Assembly: GCF_031834595.1 (NCBI RefSeq)
Contig: NZ_CP115541.1
Coordinates: 1,957,001-2,021,000, forward strand
DNA: 64,000 nucleotides
Origin: Stenotrophomonas oahuensis
GTDB taxonomy: Bacteria; Pseudomonadota; Gammaproteobacteria; Xanthomonadales; Xanthomonadaceae
Direction: 5' to 3'
Both the position numbers and the translations under genes were made by a program. Below the pieces are notes generated by a model, which did not search any database, was not told where the DNA came from, and saw only the letters and a list, made by a program, of their open reading frames with translations. Shown piece by piece: positions 1 through 8,750 of the stretch. The stretch's first letter is position 1. Every line of letters starts with the position of its first letter.

Positions 1-404
1 TGCTGCAGGGTGTTCATCTCGCGCAGCTTCAACAGCACCTGCGGAAACTGCTGGCGATACGCAAAGATCGCGCGCGGAATCTGCGTGGACAGTGGCGTCG
101 CACGGGTGAGCCCGATCCGCAATTCACCAGTCTCGCCTCGCTGCGCGCGCTGGGTGAGTTCAATCGCCTGGTCCACCCGCGCCAACGCCTCGGTGGCCTG
201 TGCCTGCAGCACGCGTCCAGCCTCGGTGAGTTCCACCCGCCGGTTGCTGCGCACGAACAGGCGCGCGCCGAGCAGTGTTTCCAGCTGCCGGATCTGCTGG
301 CTCAGCGGTGGCTGGGACATGCCCAGCCGTTCGGCGGCGCGGCCGAAGTGCAGGGTATCGGCCACGGCCAGAAAGTAGCGCAGGTGGCGCAGTTCAATCG
401 ACAT
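1..404 (-). CDS. LysR-family transcriptional regulator, N-terminal part (cut by window edge)
   Basis: Reading leftward from an ATG at 404, the protein begins MSIELRHLRYFLAV and carries the LysR winged helix-turn-helix (residues about 1-60, including AAERLGMSQPPLSQQIRQLE), then the start of the substrate-binding domain (GELRIGLT). About 134 residues are visible and the rest lies outside the window. The HTH reads like the BenM/CatR branch of LysR proteins, but the effector cannot be told from this part. It lies 8 bp downstream of the next LysR gene on the same strand, so the two could be co-transcribed. Confidence 0.85.
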   Translation of the reverse strand, partial: MSIELRHLRYFLAVADTLHFGRAAERLGMSQPPLSQQIRQLETLLGARLFVRSNRRVELTEAGRVLQAQATEALARVDQAIELTQRAQRGETGELRIGLTRATPLSTQIPRAIFAYRQQFPQVLLKLREMNTLQ

Positions 405-412
405 GAGCGCCT

Positions 413-1381
413 TCAGCGTTCCGAGTGTCCGCTTTCATCATAGCTGCGCGGACTGAACAGGTCCGGCTGGATCAGCTCGATGAAGGCGCGTGCCTGCGGT
501 GACAGGAAGCGGCCGCGGCGCACGATCACCCCGTAGCTGCGCTCGGGGAACCAGGTGCTCATCGAGCGCGTCACCAGCCGGTCGCGGTCGGCCTCGTTCA
601 AACACAGCGCCGGCACGATCGAAATGCCCATGCCCATCGCCACGTACTGTTTGATCACTTCCCAGCCGCCCACCTCCAGCGCCACCGTGTACGGCATGCG
701 CTGGCGCTGGAACACCTGGTCGACCAGCCGGTAGGTGATCTGGCGCTTGGGCGGCAGCACCAGCGGGTAGGCCGAGATCGCCTCCAGAGTCAGCTCGGGC
801 AGTTTGGCCAGGGGGTGATCGGGCGGGGCAATCAGCACCTGCTCGAAGCGGTAAGCCGGGGCGTAGGTCAGGTCGGCCGGCACTTCGGTCATCGAGCCCA
901 CCGCCAGGTCGGCCGCATCACTGCGCAGCAGGTCGGTGCCGTCGGCGCTGATCGCGTTGTGCAGGGTCAGGCGCACGTCCGGATGGCGCTGGCGGAAGCG
1001 CTCCACGATGCGCGGCAGCAGGTACAGGATGGTCGAGCTGTTGGCGGCGATGTTGAGTTCGCCGGCATCGAGCCCCTTCACCTTGTCGCGGAAGCTGGCC
1101 TCCAGCCCGTCCAGGCTCTCGACCAGCGGCTGGGCCATCTCGAACAGCAACTGGCCCTCGCGGCTGGGCACCAGGCGGCGGCCACTGCGCTCGAACAACA
1201 CCACCCCCAGCTCCCGTTCCAGCGCCTGCAACTGCTGGCTCACCGCCGGCTGGCTGACGAACAGCGCCTCAGCCGCCCGTGAGACTGAGCCCAGCCGCAC
1301 CACCTGGCAGAACGCCCGCAGCGGTTTCAGTCGATCGGATTTGTAGGAAAAACGGGGACTTGCAGACCGCGATGTAGGCAT
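413..1381 (-). CDS. LysR-family regulator divergent from the glyoxylate shunt genes
   Basis: 322 residues starting MPTSRSASPRF. The LysR HTH lies at about residues 20-75 (SVSRAAEALFVSQPAVSQQLQ), followed by a CysB-like periplasmic-binding-fold effector domain (GELNIAANSSTILYLLPRIVERF). I chose the ATG at 1381 because the long upstream extension on this strand is only antisense to aceB; a second in-frame ATG further upstream is possible. It is divergent from aceB across about 108 bp that contain a perfect palindrome at 1394-1408. This arrangement suggests it regulates aceB-aceA and itself, which is inference from position. Confidence 0.87.
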   Translation of the reverse strand: MPTSRSASPRFSYKSDRLKPLRAFCQVVRLGSVSRAAEALFVSQPAVSQQLQALERELGVVLFERSGRRLVPSREGQLLFEMAQPLVESLDGLEASFRDKVKGLDAGELNIAANSSTILYLLPRIVERFRQRHPDVRLTLHNAISADGTDLLRSDAADLAVGSMTEVPADLTYAPAYRFEQVLIAPPDHPLAKLPELTLEAISAYPLVLPPKRQITYRLVDQVFQRQRMPYTVALEVGGWEVIKQYVAMGMGISIVPALCLNEADRDRLVTRSMSTWFPERSYGVIVRRGRFLSPQARAFIELIQPDLFSPRSYDESGHSER

Positions 1382-1393
1382 GGCGTCACGACT

Positions 1394-1408
1394 ATAAGTT
1401 GAACTTAT
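1394..1408. promoter_or_regulatory. Candidate LysR operator, perfect palindrome
   Basis: ATAAGTT-G-AACTTAT, a perfect inverted repeat with 7-bp arms, lies 13 bp upstream of the LysR start codon and about 80 bp upstream of aceB. It fits the T-N11-A type site of LysR proteins. It is the best symmetrical element in this divergent gap. The function is inferred. Confidence 0.55.
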
Positions 1409-1489
1409 CAAACGCATTGCAATAACTGTTTTGTCAAATACCACACTCCGGCGCACGGTGGAGTCCACCCCGCATCGCAGGAGTTGGAC

Positions 1490-3139
1490 ATGTCCGCTGT
1501 CGCCGCCTTCGCCACGCCCCAGCCCACCCCGGCCGATGCACCGGCCACGCCGGGCATTGCCCTGACCACCCAGCTGGCCGGTCAGTCGGCCCTGCTGCCG
1601 GCGGGGGTACTGGCGCTGCTGGTGTCGCTGCATCGTGCGGTGGAGCCGGAACGCCAGCGCCGCCTGCAGGCGCGCCGCGAGCGCCAGGCCCGCTTCGACG
1701 CCGGCGAGCTGCCGGACTTCCGTGCCGACACCGCCGCCCTCCGCGCCGACGACTGGAAGGTCGCGCCGATCCCGGACGCGCTGCAGGACCGCCGCGTGGA
1801 GATCACCGGGCCGACCGACCCGAAGATGGTGATCAACGCGCTGAACTCGGGGGCCAAGGTGTTCATGGCCGATTTCGAGGACTCCACCGCCCCGGCCTGG
1901 CGCAACGTGCTGGCCGGCCAGCAGGCGCTGATCGGCGCGGTGCGCGGCGACCTGACCTTCACCGGCCCCAGCGTGGACGGCAAGCCGGGCAAGCACTACG
2001 CGCTGCGCCCGCTGCAGGAGCAGGCGGTGCTGATCGTGCGCCCGCGTGGCTGGCACCTGGACGAGAAGCACGTGCGCATCGACGGCCAGCCGCTGGCCGG
2101 CGGCCTGTTCGACGCGGCGGTGTTCGCCTTCCACAACGCGCGCACCCTGATGTGCCGCCAGCGCGGTCCGTACTTCTACCTGCCCAAGCTGCAGTCGATG
2201 GAGGAGGCCGCACTGTGGGAGACCGCGCTGTCGCACATCGAGGGCATGCTCGGTCTGCCGCATGGGCAGATCAAGGTGACGGTGCTGATCGAAACGCTGC
2301 CGGCGGTGTTCGAGATGGACGAGATCCTGCATGCGCTGCGCGACCGCATCGTCGGTCTGAACTGCGGGCGTTGGGATTACATCTTCTCGTACATCAAGAC
2401 CTTCCGCGCACACCCGGACAAGGTGTTGCCCGAGCGGGGCCAGGTGACCATGACCCAGCCGTTCCTGAAGGCATATTCGGAGCTGCTGATCCAGACCTGC
2501 CATCGCCGTGGCGCGCACGCGATGGGCGGCATGGCCGCGCAGATTCCGATCAACCACGACGCCGCCGCCAACGAACAGGCGATGGCGCGGGTGCGTGCGG
2601 ACAAGCTGCGCGAAGTGACCGCCGGCCATGACGGCACCTGGGTGGCGCACCCGGCGCTGATTCCGGTGGCGCAGGCGATCTTCGACGAGCACATGCCCGG
2701 ACCGAACCAGCACGCGGTCCTGCGCCGTGATGTGAAGGTGGATCGCGATGCGTTGATTGCCACACCCGCAGGCACGATCACCCGCGCCGGTTTCGAGGGC
2801 AACGTGGAGGTCTGCGTGCGCTACCTCGCCGCGTGGCTGGACGGTAACGGCTGTGTGCCGATCCATCACCTGATGGAAGACGCGGCCACCGCCGAGATCA
2901 GCCGCAGCCAGCTGTGGCAGTGGCTGCACGTGCCGGGCCAGCACCTGGACGACGGCACCGCGATCGATCTGGCGCTGCTGGACGCGACGTTGGCGGGCCT
3001 GCCGGCGCGGCTGGGTGATCGCAGTGCGCTGCCCGGTGGCGCGCGGATTGAAGAGGCGATTGCGCTGCTGGGTGAGCTGAGCCGCCGTGACGCGCTGACC
3101 GATTTTCTGACCTTGCCGGCGTACGACCGGTTGGATTGA
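1490..3139 (+). CDS. aceB: Malate synthase A
   Basis: 549 residues. It condenses glyoxylate with acetyl-CoA to malate, the second step of the glyoxylate shunt. Visible family motifs are VRPRGWHLDEKH (about 182), GRWDYIFSYIKTF (about 292) and the C-terminal MEDAATAEISRSQLWQW, whose Asp near 463 is the usual catalytic base. Length matches the A isoform (about 530-550), not the 720-residue G form. I chose ATG 1490 because AGGAG sits at 1479-1483; the upstream TTG at 1484 overlaps that spacing and is unlikely. It is followed after 39 bp by aceA on the same strand. Confidence 0.97.
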   Translation: MSAVAAFATPQPTPADAPATPGIALTTQLAGQSALLPAGVLALLVSLHRAVEPERQRRLQARRERQARFDAGELPDFRADTAALRADDWKVAPIPDALQDRRVEITGPTDPKMVINALNSGAKVFMADFEDSTAPAWRNVLAGQQALIGAVRGDLTFTGPSVDGKPGKHYALRPLQEQAVLIVRPRGWHLDEKHVRIDGQPLAGGLFDAAVFAFHNARTLMCRQRGPYFYLPKLQSMEEAALWETALSHIEGMLGLPHGQIKVTVLIETLPAVFEMDEILHALRDRIVGLNCGRWDYIFSYIKTFRAHPDKVLPERGQVTMTQPFLKAYSELLIQTCHRRGAHAMGGMAAQIPINHDAAANEQAMARVRADKLREVTAGHDGTWVAHPALIPVAQAIFDEHMPGPNQHAVLRRDVKVDRDALIATPAGTITRAGFEGNVEVCVRYLAAWLDGNGCVPIHHLMEDAATAEISRSQLWQWLHVPGQHLDDGTAIDLALLDATLAGLPARLGDRSALPGGARIEEAIALLGELSRRDALTDFLTLPAYDRLD

Positions 3140-3178
3140 TTCGTTACCCCATCCCCATCGTTCATCTGGAGAACCGAC

Positions 3179-4471
3179 ATGAGCAAGCTGCCGACCGCCG
3201 AACAGATCCAGCACGAATGGAACACCGACCCGCGCTGGGCCGGCATCACCCGCAACTACACCGCCGCCGACGTGGTGCGCCTGCGGGGCACGGTGCACGT
3301 GGAGCACTCGCTCGCCCGTCTGGGCGCGGAAAAGCTGTGGAAGTACCTGCATGAAAAGGACTTCGTCAACGCGCTGGGCGCGCTGACCGGCAACCAGGCG
3401 ATGCAGCAGGTGAAGGCCGGCCTCAATGCGATCTACCTGTCGGGCTGGCAGGTCGCGGCCGATGCCAACCTGGCCGGCCAGATGTATCCGGACCAGTCGC
3501 TGTACCCGGCCGATTCAGTGCCGGCGGTGGTCAAGCGCATCAACAACACGCTGCTGCGCGCCGACCAGCTGCACCACGCCGAAGGCAAGGACGAGATCGA
3601 CTTCCTGCAGCCGATCGTGGCCGACGCCGAAGCGGGCTTTGGTGGCGTGCTCAATGCCTTCGAGCTGATGAAGGCGATGATTGAAGCCGGCGCAGCGGGC
3701 GTGCATTTCGAAGACCAGTTGGCCTCGGTGAAGAAGTGCGGCCACATGGGCGGCAAGGTGCTGGTGCCGACCCGCGAGGCCATTGAGAAATTGAACGCGG
3801 CGCGATTGGCGGCGGACGTGCTGGGCGTGCCGACGCTGCTGGTGGCCCGTACCGATGCCGAGGCGGCCGACCTCCTGACCAGCGACATCGACAGCAACGA
3901 CCAGCCGTTCGCTACTGGTGAGCGCACGCCGGAAGGCTTCTATCGCACCCGCAACGGCCTGGACCAGGCGATCAGCCGCGGCCTGGCGTATGCCCCGTAT
4001 GCCGACCTGATCTGGTGTGAAACCGGCAAGCCGGACCTGGAATTCGCGCGCAAGTTCGCCGAGGCGATCCATGCGAAGTTCCCGGGCAAGCTGCTGGCCT
4101 ACAACTGCTCGCCCAGCTTCAATTGGAAGAAGAACCTGGACGACGCGACGATTGCGAAGTTCCAGAAGGAGATCGCCAGCTACGGCTACAAGTTCCAGTT
4201 CATCACCCTGGCCGGTTTCCACGCCCTGAACTACTCGATGTTCAACCTGGCCCACGGCTACGCCCGCCGCCAGATGAGCGCCTTCGTGGAACTGCAGGAA
4301 GCCGAATTCGCCGCCGCCGACCGCGGCTTCACCGCGGTGAAGCACCAGCGCGAGGTCGGCACCGGCTACTTCGACGCGGTCACCCAGGCCATCCAGCAGG
4401 GCCAGTCCTCCACCACCGCCCTGACCGGCTCCACCGAAGAAGAACAGTTCAGCGCCGGCCAGGCAGCCTGA
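3179..4471 (+). CDS. aceA: Isocitrate lyase
   Basis: 430 residues. It cleaves isocitrate to glyoxylate and succinate, the entry step of the glyoxylate shunt. The catalytic signature [10 protein letters not shown] is present with the active-site Cys at about 187, along with the metal and substrate region DAEAGFGG. Length is normal for the short bacterial form. It lies just downstream of aceB and is followed by a strong hairpin at 4492-4514, so aceBA form an operon. Regulation by the divergent LysR is likely by position only. Confidence 0.97.
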   Translation: MSKLPTAEQIQHEWNTDPRWAGITRNYTAADVVRLRGTVHVEHSLARLGAEKLWKYLHEKDFVNALGALTGNQAMQQVKAGLNAIYLSGWQVAADANLAGQMYPDQSLYPADSVPAVVKRINNTLLRADQLHHAEGKDEIDFLQPIVADAEAGFGGVLNAFELMKAMIEAGAAGVHFEDQLASVKKCGHMGGKVLVPTREAIEKLNAARLAADVLGVPTLLVARTDAEAADLLTSDIDSNDQPFATGERTPEGFYRTRNGLDQAISRGLAYAPYADLIWCETGKPDLEFARKFAEAIHAKFPGKLLAYNCSPSFNWKKNLDDATIAKFQKEIASYGYKFQFITLAGFHALNYSMFNLAHGYARRQMSAFVELQEAEFAAADRGFTAVKHQREVGTGYFDAVTQAIQQGQSSTTALTGSTEEEQFSAGQAA

Positions 4472-4491
4472 TCTTCACGCAATGCCTCAGG

Positions 4492-4514
4492 GGTGCCGGG
4501 CATGGCCCGGCACC
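4492..4514 (+). terminator. Hairpin terminator after aceBA
   Basis: GGTGCCGGGC-ATG-GCCCGGCACC is a perfect 10-bp stem with a 3-nt loop, 20 bp after the aceA stop and followed by TTCCGTCTT. The T tract is weak, but this is typical of high-GC terminators. Confidence 0.7.
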
Positions 4515-4694
4515 TTCCGTCTTCACATGATCCGCTGGCCGCTCCGCTCCCAAACCCGCGTTCCACCAACCACGGGCCAACGGCCAACACCTGAAATTTT
4601 GGCCGTTTTTAATGGAACTGGGATGAGGCGCACACTTTTAAGGAGTGCTATCCTCATCTGCTCACCGGGGGACGCTGGGAAGCGGGTGCACGGG

Positions 4695-5738
4695 ATGACC
4701 GGCAAGTTTGCTACGCAAGTGTGCGCGCAGGAACCAGGCATCGCGGAAACCGCGATGGCTGACATCGTGCACGCCGTGCTGAGCGCCGGTGAATTCGCCC
4801 TGTTCGCTGAATTCGGCCAGCAGCTGCAGCTGCGCAGTGGTGACTACCTGTTCCACAGTGGCCAGGCAGGCGGCACCATGTACGTCATCGTCAGTGGCAG
4901 CATCGAGCTCGACTTCGGCGAAGACCTCGTTGTGAAGACGCTGGGGCCCCAGGAATTCTTCGGCGAACTCGGCCTGCTCATCGGTGACCACCCGCGCAGC
5001 GCCGATGCCCGCGCCACCGTCGACAGCGTGGTGCTTGAACTCGGTCACGACCAGTTCCAGCGCCTCGTCGACCACGACCCCGGTCTGGTCGCCTATTTCC
5101 TGCGCCGGACCATCATGCGCGTGGTCAGCAACGAACAGGTGCTCATCCGCCAGCTGCGCCGCCGCAACCATGACCTCGAAGCCGCTCTGGACAACCTGTA
5201 CGTCACCACCCACCAGCTCACCCATACCCGTGAACTGGTCCGTACCGACGAACTCACCGGCCTGCACAACCGTCGCGGGCTGGCCCTGTATCTGCAGGAA
5301 TGCCGCAGTACCGACCATGGGGCTCCGCAGGGGCTGCTGCTGATCGACTGCGACCAGTTCAAGCAGGTCAACGACGAGCACGGCCACCAGGCCGGCGACC
5401 GGGTCCTGCAGAGCGTGGCCAACATCCTGCGCTCGGTGGCCACCGAGGACGACCGCGCCTGCCGCCTCGGTGGCGACGAGTTCTGCCTGCTGCTGCGCCA
5501 CGCCGACCGCGACAGCCTGCACCACGCGGCTGAATTCGTGCTCAGTGCGGTGCAGGGCCTGCTCGGCCGCGCCACCGCGCACCCCAACATCTGCCCGGTC
5601 AGCATCGGGGCCTGCCTGCTCGAGCCCCACACCGACTGGAGCGAGTGGTACGCTCGCGCCGACAACGCGCTTTACCAGGCCAAGCGCCTGGGCGGTAACC
5701 GCCTGCACTGGTCGCGTGCCGCGACCGCCACGCCCTGA
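4695..5738 (+). CDS. Cyclic-nucleotide-binding domain / GGDEF diguanylate cyclase
   Basis: 347 residues from ATG 4695 (ATG 4755 is an alternative). Residues about 30-150 form a CRP-type cNMP-binding fold (GDYLFHSGQAGGTMYVIVSGSIEL, then GPQEFFGELGLLIGDHPRSA, the usual phosphate-binding cassette). A short coiled-coil linker leads to a GGDEF domain with DELTGLHNRRGL and an intact GGDEF at 259-263, so c-di-GMP synthesis is plausible. The inhibitory I-site RxxD is replaced by TEDD, so product inhibition may be absent. The stop lies 13 bp before the cyclase-like gene at 5752. I infer that it could read a nucleotide made by that neighbour. Confidence 0.85.
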   Translation: MTGKFATQVCAQEPGIAETAMADIVHAVLSAGEFALFAEFGQQLQLRSGDYLFHSGQAGGTMYVIVSGSIELDFGEDLVVKTLGPQEFFGELGLLIGDHPRSADARATVDSVVLELGHDQFQRLVDHDPGLVAYFLRRTIMRVVSNEQVLIRQLRRRNHDLEAALDNLYVTTHQLTHTRELVRTDELTGLHNRRGLALYLQECRSTDHGAPQGLLLIDCDQFKQVNDEHGHQAGDRVLQSVANILRSVATEDDRACRLGGDEFCLLLRHADRDSLHHAAEFVLSAVQGLLGRATAHPNICPVSIGACLLEPHTDWSEWYARADNALYQAKRLGGNRLHWSRAATATP

Positions 5739-5751
5739 CGGGGATCCCCTC

Positions 5752-8232
5752 ATGAACGGCGACATCGGACCGTCGACCCAGGCCCCGCAGCTCCGCGCCC
5801 TGCTGTTCACAGACCTGTGCGACTCGCTGCTGCTGGTTGAACGCATTGGCGATGCCGCCGCCGCCGAGCTGTTCCAGCACCACGACCGGCTGGTGCTGGC
5901 GCTTCAGCAGCAGTGGAACGGCCAGCAGATCGACCGCTCCGATGGCCTGTTCCTGCTGTTCGAGCGCGCCATTGATGGCCTGGGCTTCGCCTTGGATTAC
6001 CAGCGCGAAGTGCAGAAGCTGGGCCAGCAGCGCCAGCTGCCGCTTCGCGCCCGCGCCGGCCTGCACGTTGGCGAGGTGCTGATCTGGGACAACAGCCCCG
6101 AAGCCATCAACGCCGGTGCCAAGGCGGTCGAGGTGGAAGGCCTGGCCAAGCCGATGGCCGCGCGCCTGATGGCACTGGCCCGACCCGGGCAGATCCTGCT
6201 TTCCTCCGTGGCCGAATCACTGACCCGTCGCGCCAGCAGCGAGCTCGGCGAGCGCGGCGAAAAACTGCAGTGGCGTTCGCACGGACCGTGGCTGTTCAAG
6301 GGTGCCAGTACCGTACAGGAAGTGTTTGAGGTCGGTGAATCGGGCTTCGCTCCGCTGCGCATGCCGCGCGCCACGGCCAAGGCTCGCCGCAAGCTGCCGC
6401 TGTGGCGGCGTCCAGCCGCGTTGGCCGCTGAAGTTGCGTTGATTGCGGTGCTGGGCATCGGCGGTTGGATCCTGCTGCGTCCCGAACCCGCCATCGCCTT
6501 TGCCGAACGCGACTGGGTGGTGGTGGCCGATGTGGACAACCGCAGCGGCGAGCCGCTGTTCGACATCAGCCTGCAGCGCGCGTTGCTGATGAGCCTGGAG
6601 CAGTCGCGCTACGTCAACGTGTTGTCCGATGGCAAGGTTCGCGAATCGCGCGAACTGATGCAGGTGCCGGCCGACAGGCAGTTGAACCGGCAGCTGGCCA
6701 GCGACGTCGCCTCCCGTGAAGGCGCGCGCATGGTGCTGGCCCCCAGCATCGGCCTGGCCGGTGGGCGTTATGTGGTGTCGGTGGACCTGCTGGATCCCAC
6801 CAGTCGCGCCGTGGTCCGCAGCTATCGCGCCGAGGCCCGCGACCCGGAACAAGTGGTCGATGCCGTGGACGATGTGATCGGACGCCTGCGCGAAGGCCTG
6901 GGCGAGACCGTGGCCTCGGTGCAGCAGTCGGTGCCGCTGCCGCAGGCGTCCACCCGCAACCTGCAGGCGCTGAAGTCGTTCGCGCTGGCCGAAGCGGCGC
7001 TTGGACGCCGCCGTTTCAGCGAGTCGGCCAAGCTGTATGAGGCTGCGCTCGACGCTGATCCGGATTTCGCCATGGCCCATATCGGCCTGGCCAAGCTGCT
7101 GGTGCGGGTCGACAAGCGCGCCGAGGCACTGCCCTATCTCAACCGCGCGCTGGCCCTGGGTGAGCGCCTGCCACACCGCGAGCGCCTGTACCTGAAAGCG
7201 TGGAGCAGCGAGCTGCGGCCCGAGAACTGGGCGCTGGAAGACTGGCGGGTGCTGGCTGACGTCTACCCGGATTTCTTCGCTGGCCTGTCCAACACGTCCT
7301 GGTACCTGCTGGTCGACAATCGCTTTGCCGAGGCCGAACGCTACGGCCACGCCGCGTCGGTGCCACAGGACGTGCTGCGCGCCTATCCCATCGGCTACGT
7401 CGGCTGGATCCAGCTGGGCACCAACCGCTACGACGAAGCGCTGCGCAGCTTCCAGGTGGCCGAACAGCTGACCGGCCGTAACGGCAGCGACATGCGCTCG
7501 GACGTGCTGGTTGCACAACGCCGCTATAAGGAAGCGCAAGCGCTGCTGGCGCAGCTGCCCAAGCCGCGCGACGAACTGCAGACCATCATGCACCAGCGTG
7601 CGCGGGTGCTGCTGGCGGCCGACCAGGACGACTGCACCGGCATGAACGAGGCCATGGCCAGCGAACCGGCACCGACCGAATCCGCCGACTTCGCCATCCA
7701 TGTCAGGCTCATGCAGGCGGTGGTGGACACCGCCTGCGAGAAGCCCGACCCGGCGCGGCTGGCCGAGATCGCGGCACAGCTGAAACCGCTGATGGCGCTC
7801 ACCCACGAGCCGAATCTGTCCGACCGGGTGTCGCGCCTGCTGATGCTGGTCTACCTGGCACAGCGCCAGGGCAATACGGCCCTGGCCGACGCACTGCTGC
7901 GCGACCATGATGCGCTGGCAGCACAGCTGAAGAATCCGGTGGTGAGCAAGTGGCGCACCATCGTGCTGGCCATGCAGCAGATCGGCAGGAACCAGCCGGC
8001 ACGCGCCGAGGCGCTGCTGCTGCCGCTGATGGATGGCACCGAACCGTTGCAGGCGCGCGTGGTGCTGCGTGAGGCGCAGCGTCGGCTCGGCAACGCAGAA
8101 GAGTTCCAGAAGCAGAACGAATGGCTGTTCGCACATCGCGGCCGCGCCTTCGCCGAAGTGGCGGTGATGCAGCTGATGCAGCCCCTGAGCGTGCACGACA
8201 CGCTGGGCGATGCCTCCCTGCGTCCGCGCTGA
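5752..8232 (+). CDS. Class III nucleotidyl cyclase-like membrane protein with TPRs (putative peptide modification system cyclase)
   Basis: 826 residues. The N-terminal class III adenylate/guanylate cyclase-like domain (about 12-190) has LLFTDLCDS, with the first metal Asp at 21, and DRSDGLFLLFE, with Asp 64 at the second metal position, so catalysis is possible. A single membrane segment lies at about 229-252 (ALAAEVALIAVLGIGGWILL). A region with the ADVDNRSGEPLFDISLQRAL type of sequence follows, and then TPR-like repeats from about 405 to 790. It lies directly after the cNMP-binding GGDEF gene and next to the leader-like peptide and the SagB-type dehydrogenase. I recall a TIGRFAM family of 'putative peptide modification system cyclase' with this context. 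The nucleotide made is unknown. Confidence 0.8.
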   Translation: MNGDIGPSTQAPQLRALLFTDLCDSLLLVERIGDAAAAELFQHHDRLVLALQQQWNGQQIDRSDGLFLLFERAIDGLGFALDYQREVQKLGQQRQLPLRARAGLHVGEVLIWDNSPEAINAGAKAVEVEGLAKPMAARLMALARPGQILLSSVAESLTRRASSELGERGEKLQWRSHGPWLFKGASTVQEVFEVGESGFAPLRMPRATAKARRKLPLWRRPAALAAEVALIAVLGIGGWILLRPEPAIAFAERDWVVVADVDNRSGEPLFDISLQRALLMSLEQSRYVNVLSDGKVRESRELMQVPADRQLNRQLASDVASREGARMVLAPSIGLAGGRYVVSVDLLDPTSRAVVRSYRAEARDPEQVVDAVDDVIGRLREGLGETVASVQQSVPLPQASTRNLQALKSFALAEAALGRRRFSESAKLYEAALDADPDFAMAHIGLAKLLVRVDKRAEALPYLNRALALGERLPHRERLYLKAWSSELRPENWALEDWRVLADVYPDFFAGLSNTSWYLLVDNRFAEAERYGHAASVPQDVLRAYPIGYVGWIQLGTNRYDEALRSFQVAEQLTGRNGSDMRSDVLVAQRRYKEAQALLAQLPKPRDELQTIMHQRARVLLAADQDDCTGMNEAMASEPAPTESADFAIHVRLMQAVVDTACEKPDPARLAEIAAQLKPLMALTHEPNLSDRVSRLLMLVYLAQRQGNTALADALLRDHDALAAQLKNPVVSKWRTIVLAMQQIGRNQPARAEALLLPLMDGTEPLQARVVLREAQRRLGNAEEFQKQNEWLFAHRGRAFAEVAVMQLMQPLSVHDTLGDASLRPR

Positions 8233-8253
8233 GGCGAACGCAGGGAAAGCAGG

Positions 8254-8556
8254 TCAGCGTAATGCGCTGGCAACCTTGCCGGCTTCAAAGCAGAAGATCA
8301 CCTGCATGGTCGACTGCGAGGTGCTCAGGTATTTTTCCAGCTGGGTCTGCACGGCACGCAGCTCGTCCACGCTGGCCAACTGGGTGACGTCGCAGCAGTC
8401 CGGCACCGCGTCGGTGCCGTAGCCGATCTCGGTCAGCGCCTTGGCCGCGTCGGCCTGGAACAGCGCGCGGAAATCCGCATCATCGATAAGACGGCTGACC
8501 AGCTGCGCGGCCGCCTCAGGGGAAATCTTGCTCTTGCCGTTGTTCTCGTCGCTCAT
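8254..8556 (-). CDS. Putative modified peptide with NHLP/Nif11-like leader and CC motif
   Basis: 100 residues, convergent with the cyclase gene (21 bp apart). Residues about 11-50 (SRLIDDADFRALFQADAAKALTEIGY) resemble the helical leader of Nif11/NHLP-type RiPP precursors. Cysteines occur at 54-55 (PDCCDV) and 89 (IFCFEAG). There is no signal peptide and no enzyme fold. It lies between a cyclase-like gene and a SagB-type dehydrogenase. I recall that the 'putative modified peptide' family of Xanthomonadales co-occurs with both. The modified residues and the final product are unknown. Confidence 0.75.
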   Translation of the reverse strand: MSDENNGKSKISPEAAAQLVSRLIDDADFRALFQADAAKALTEIGYGTDAVPDCCDVTQLASVDELRAVQTQLEKYLSTSQSTMQVIFCFEAGKVASALR

Positions 8557-8607
8557 GACAGTCGATCCAAGGTGGAAGTACGGTTATCGGCGCGACGCGC
8601 CAGGAAT

Positions 8608-8635
8608 GTAGGGACACGCCATGCGTGTCCGCGTG
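8608..8635. repeat. SMAG-type GTAG palindrome
   Basis: GTAG at 8608 is followed by GGACACGC-CAT-GCGTGTCC, a perfect 8-bp stem. It lies in the divergent gap between the peptide gene and the dehydrogenase gene. Confidence 0.7.
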
Positions 8636-8750
8636 GCAGTTCAGCGCCACGTGCCCCCAACGTAATCCGTATCCATGACCGGACAACGCGCTGCAGGCGG
8701 ACAACCCGCCCCCTAGAATGGCCGTACCTTCCCCCATCCGCCTCCCACCC

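Noticed and set aside
413..3352. A 979-residue open frame on the minus strand covering aceB
   Set aside because: Only the LysR part (413-1381) has family motifs; the rest is antisense to aceB, an artefact of high GC at third codon positions.
8718..8750. Upstream ATG (8718) for the SagB-type dehydrogenase
   Set aside because: It lies inside a TAGAAT -10-like box and adds an 11-residue non-conserved stretch; ATG 8751 begins the expected RLRRC...EPREEV start.
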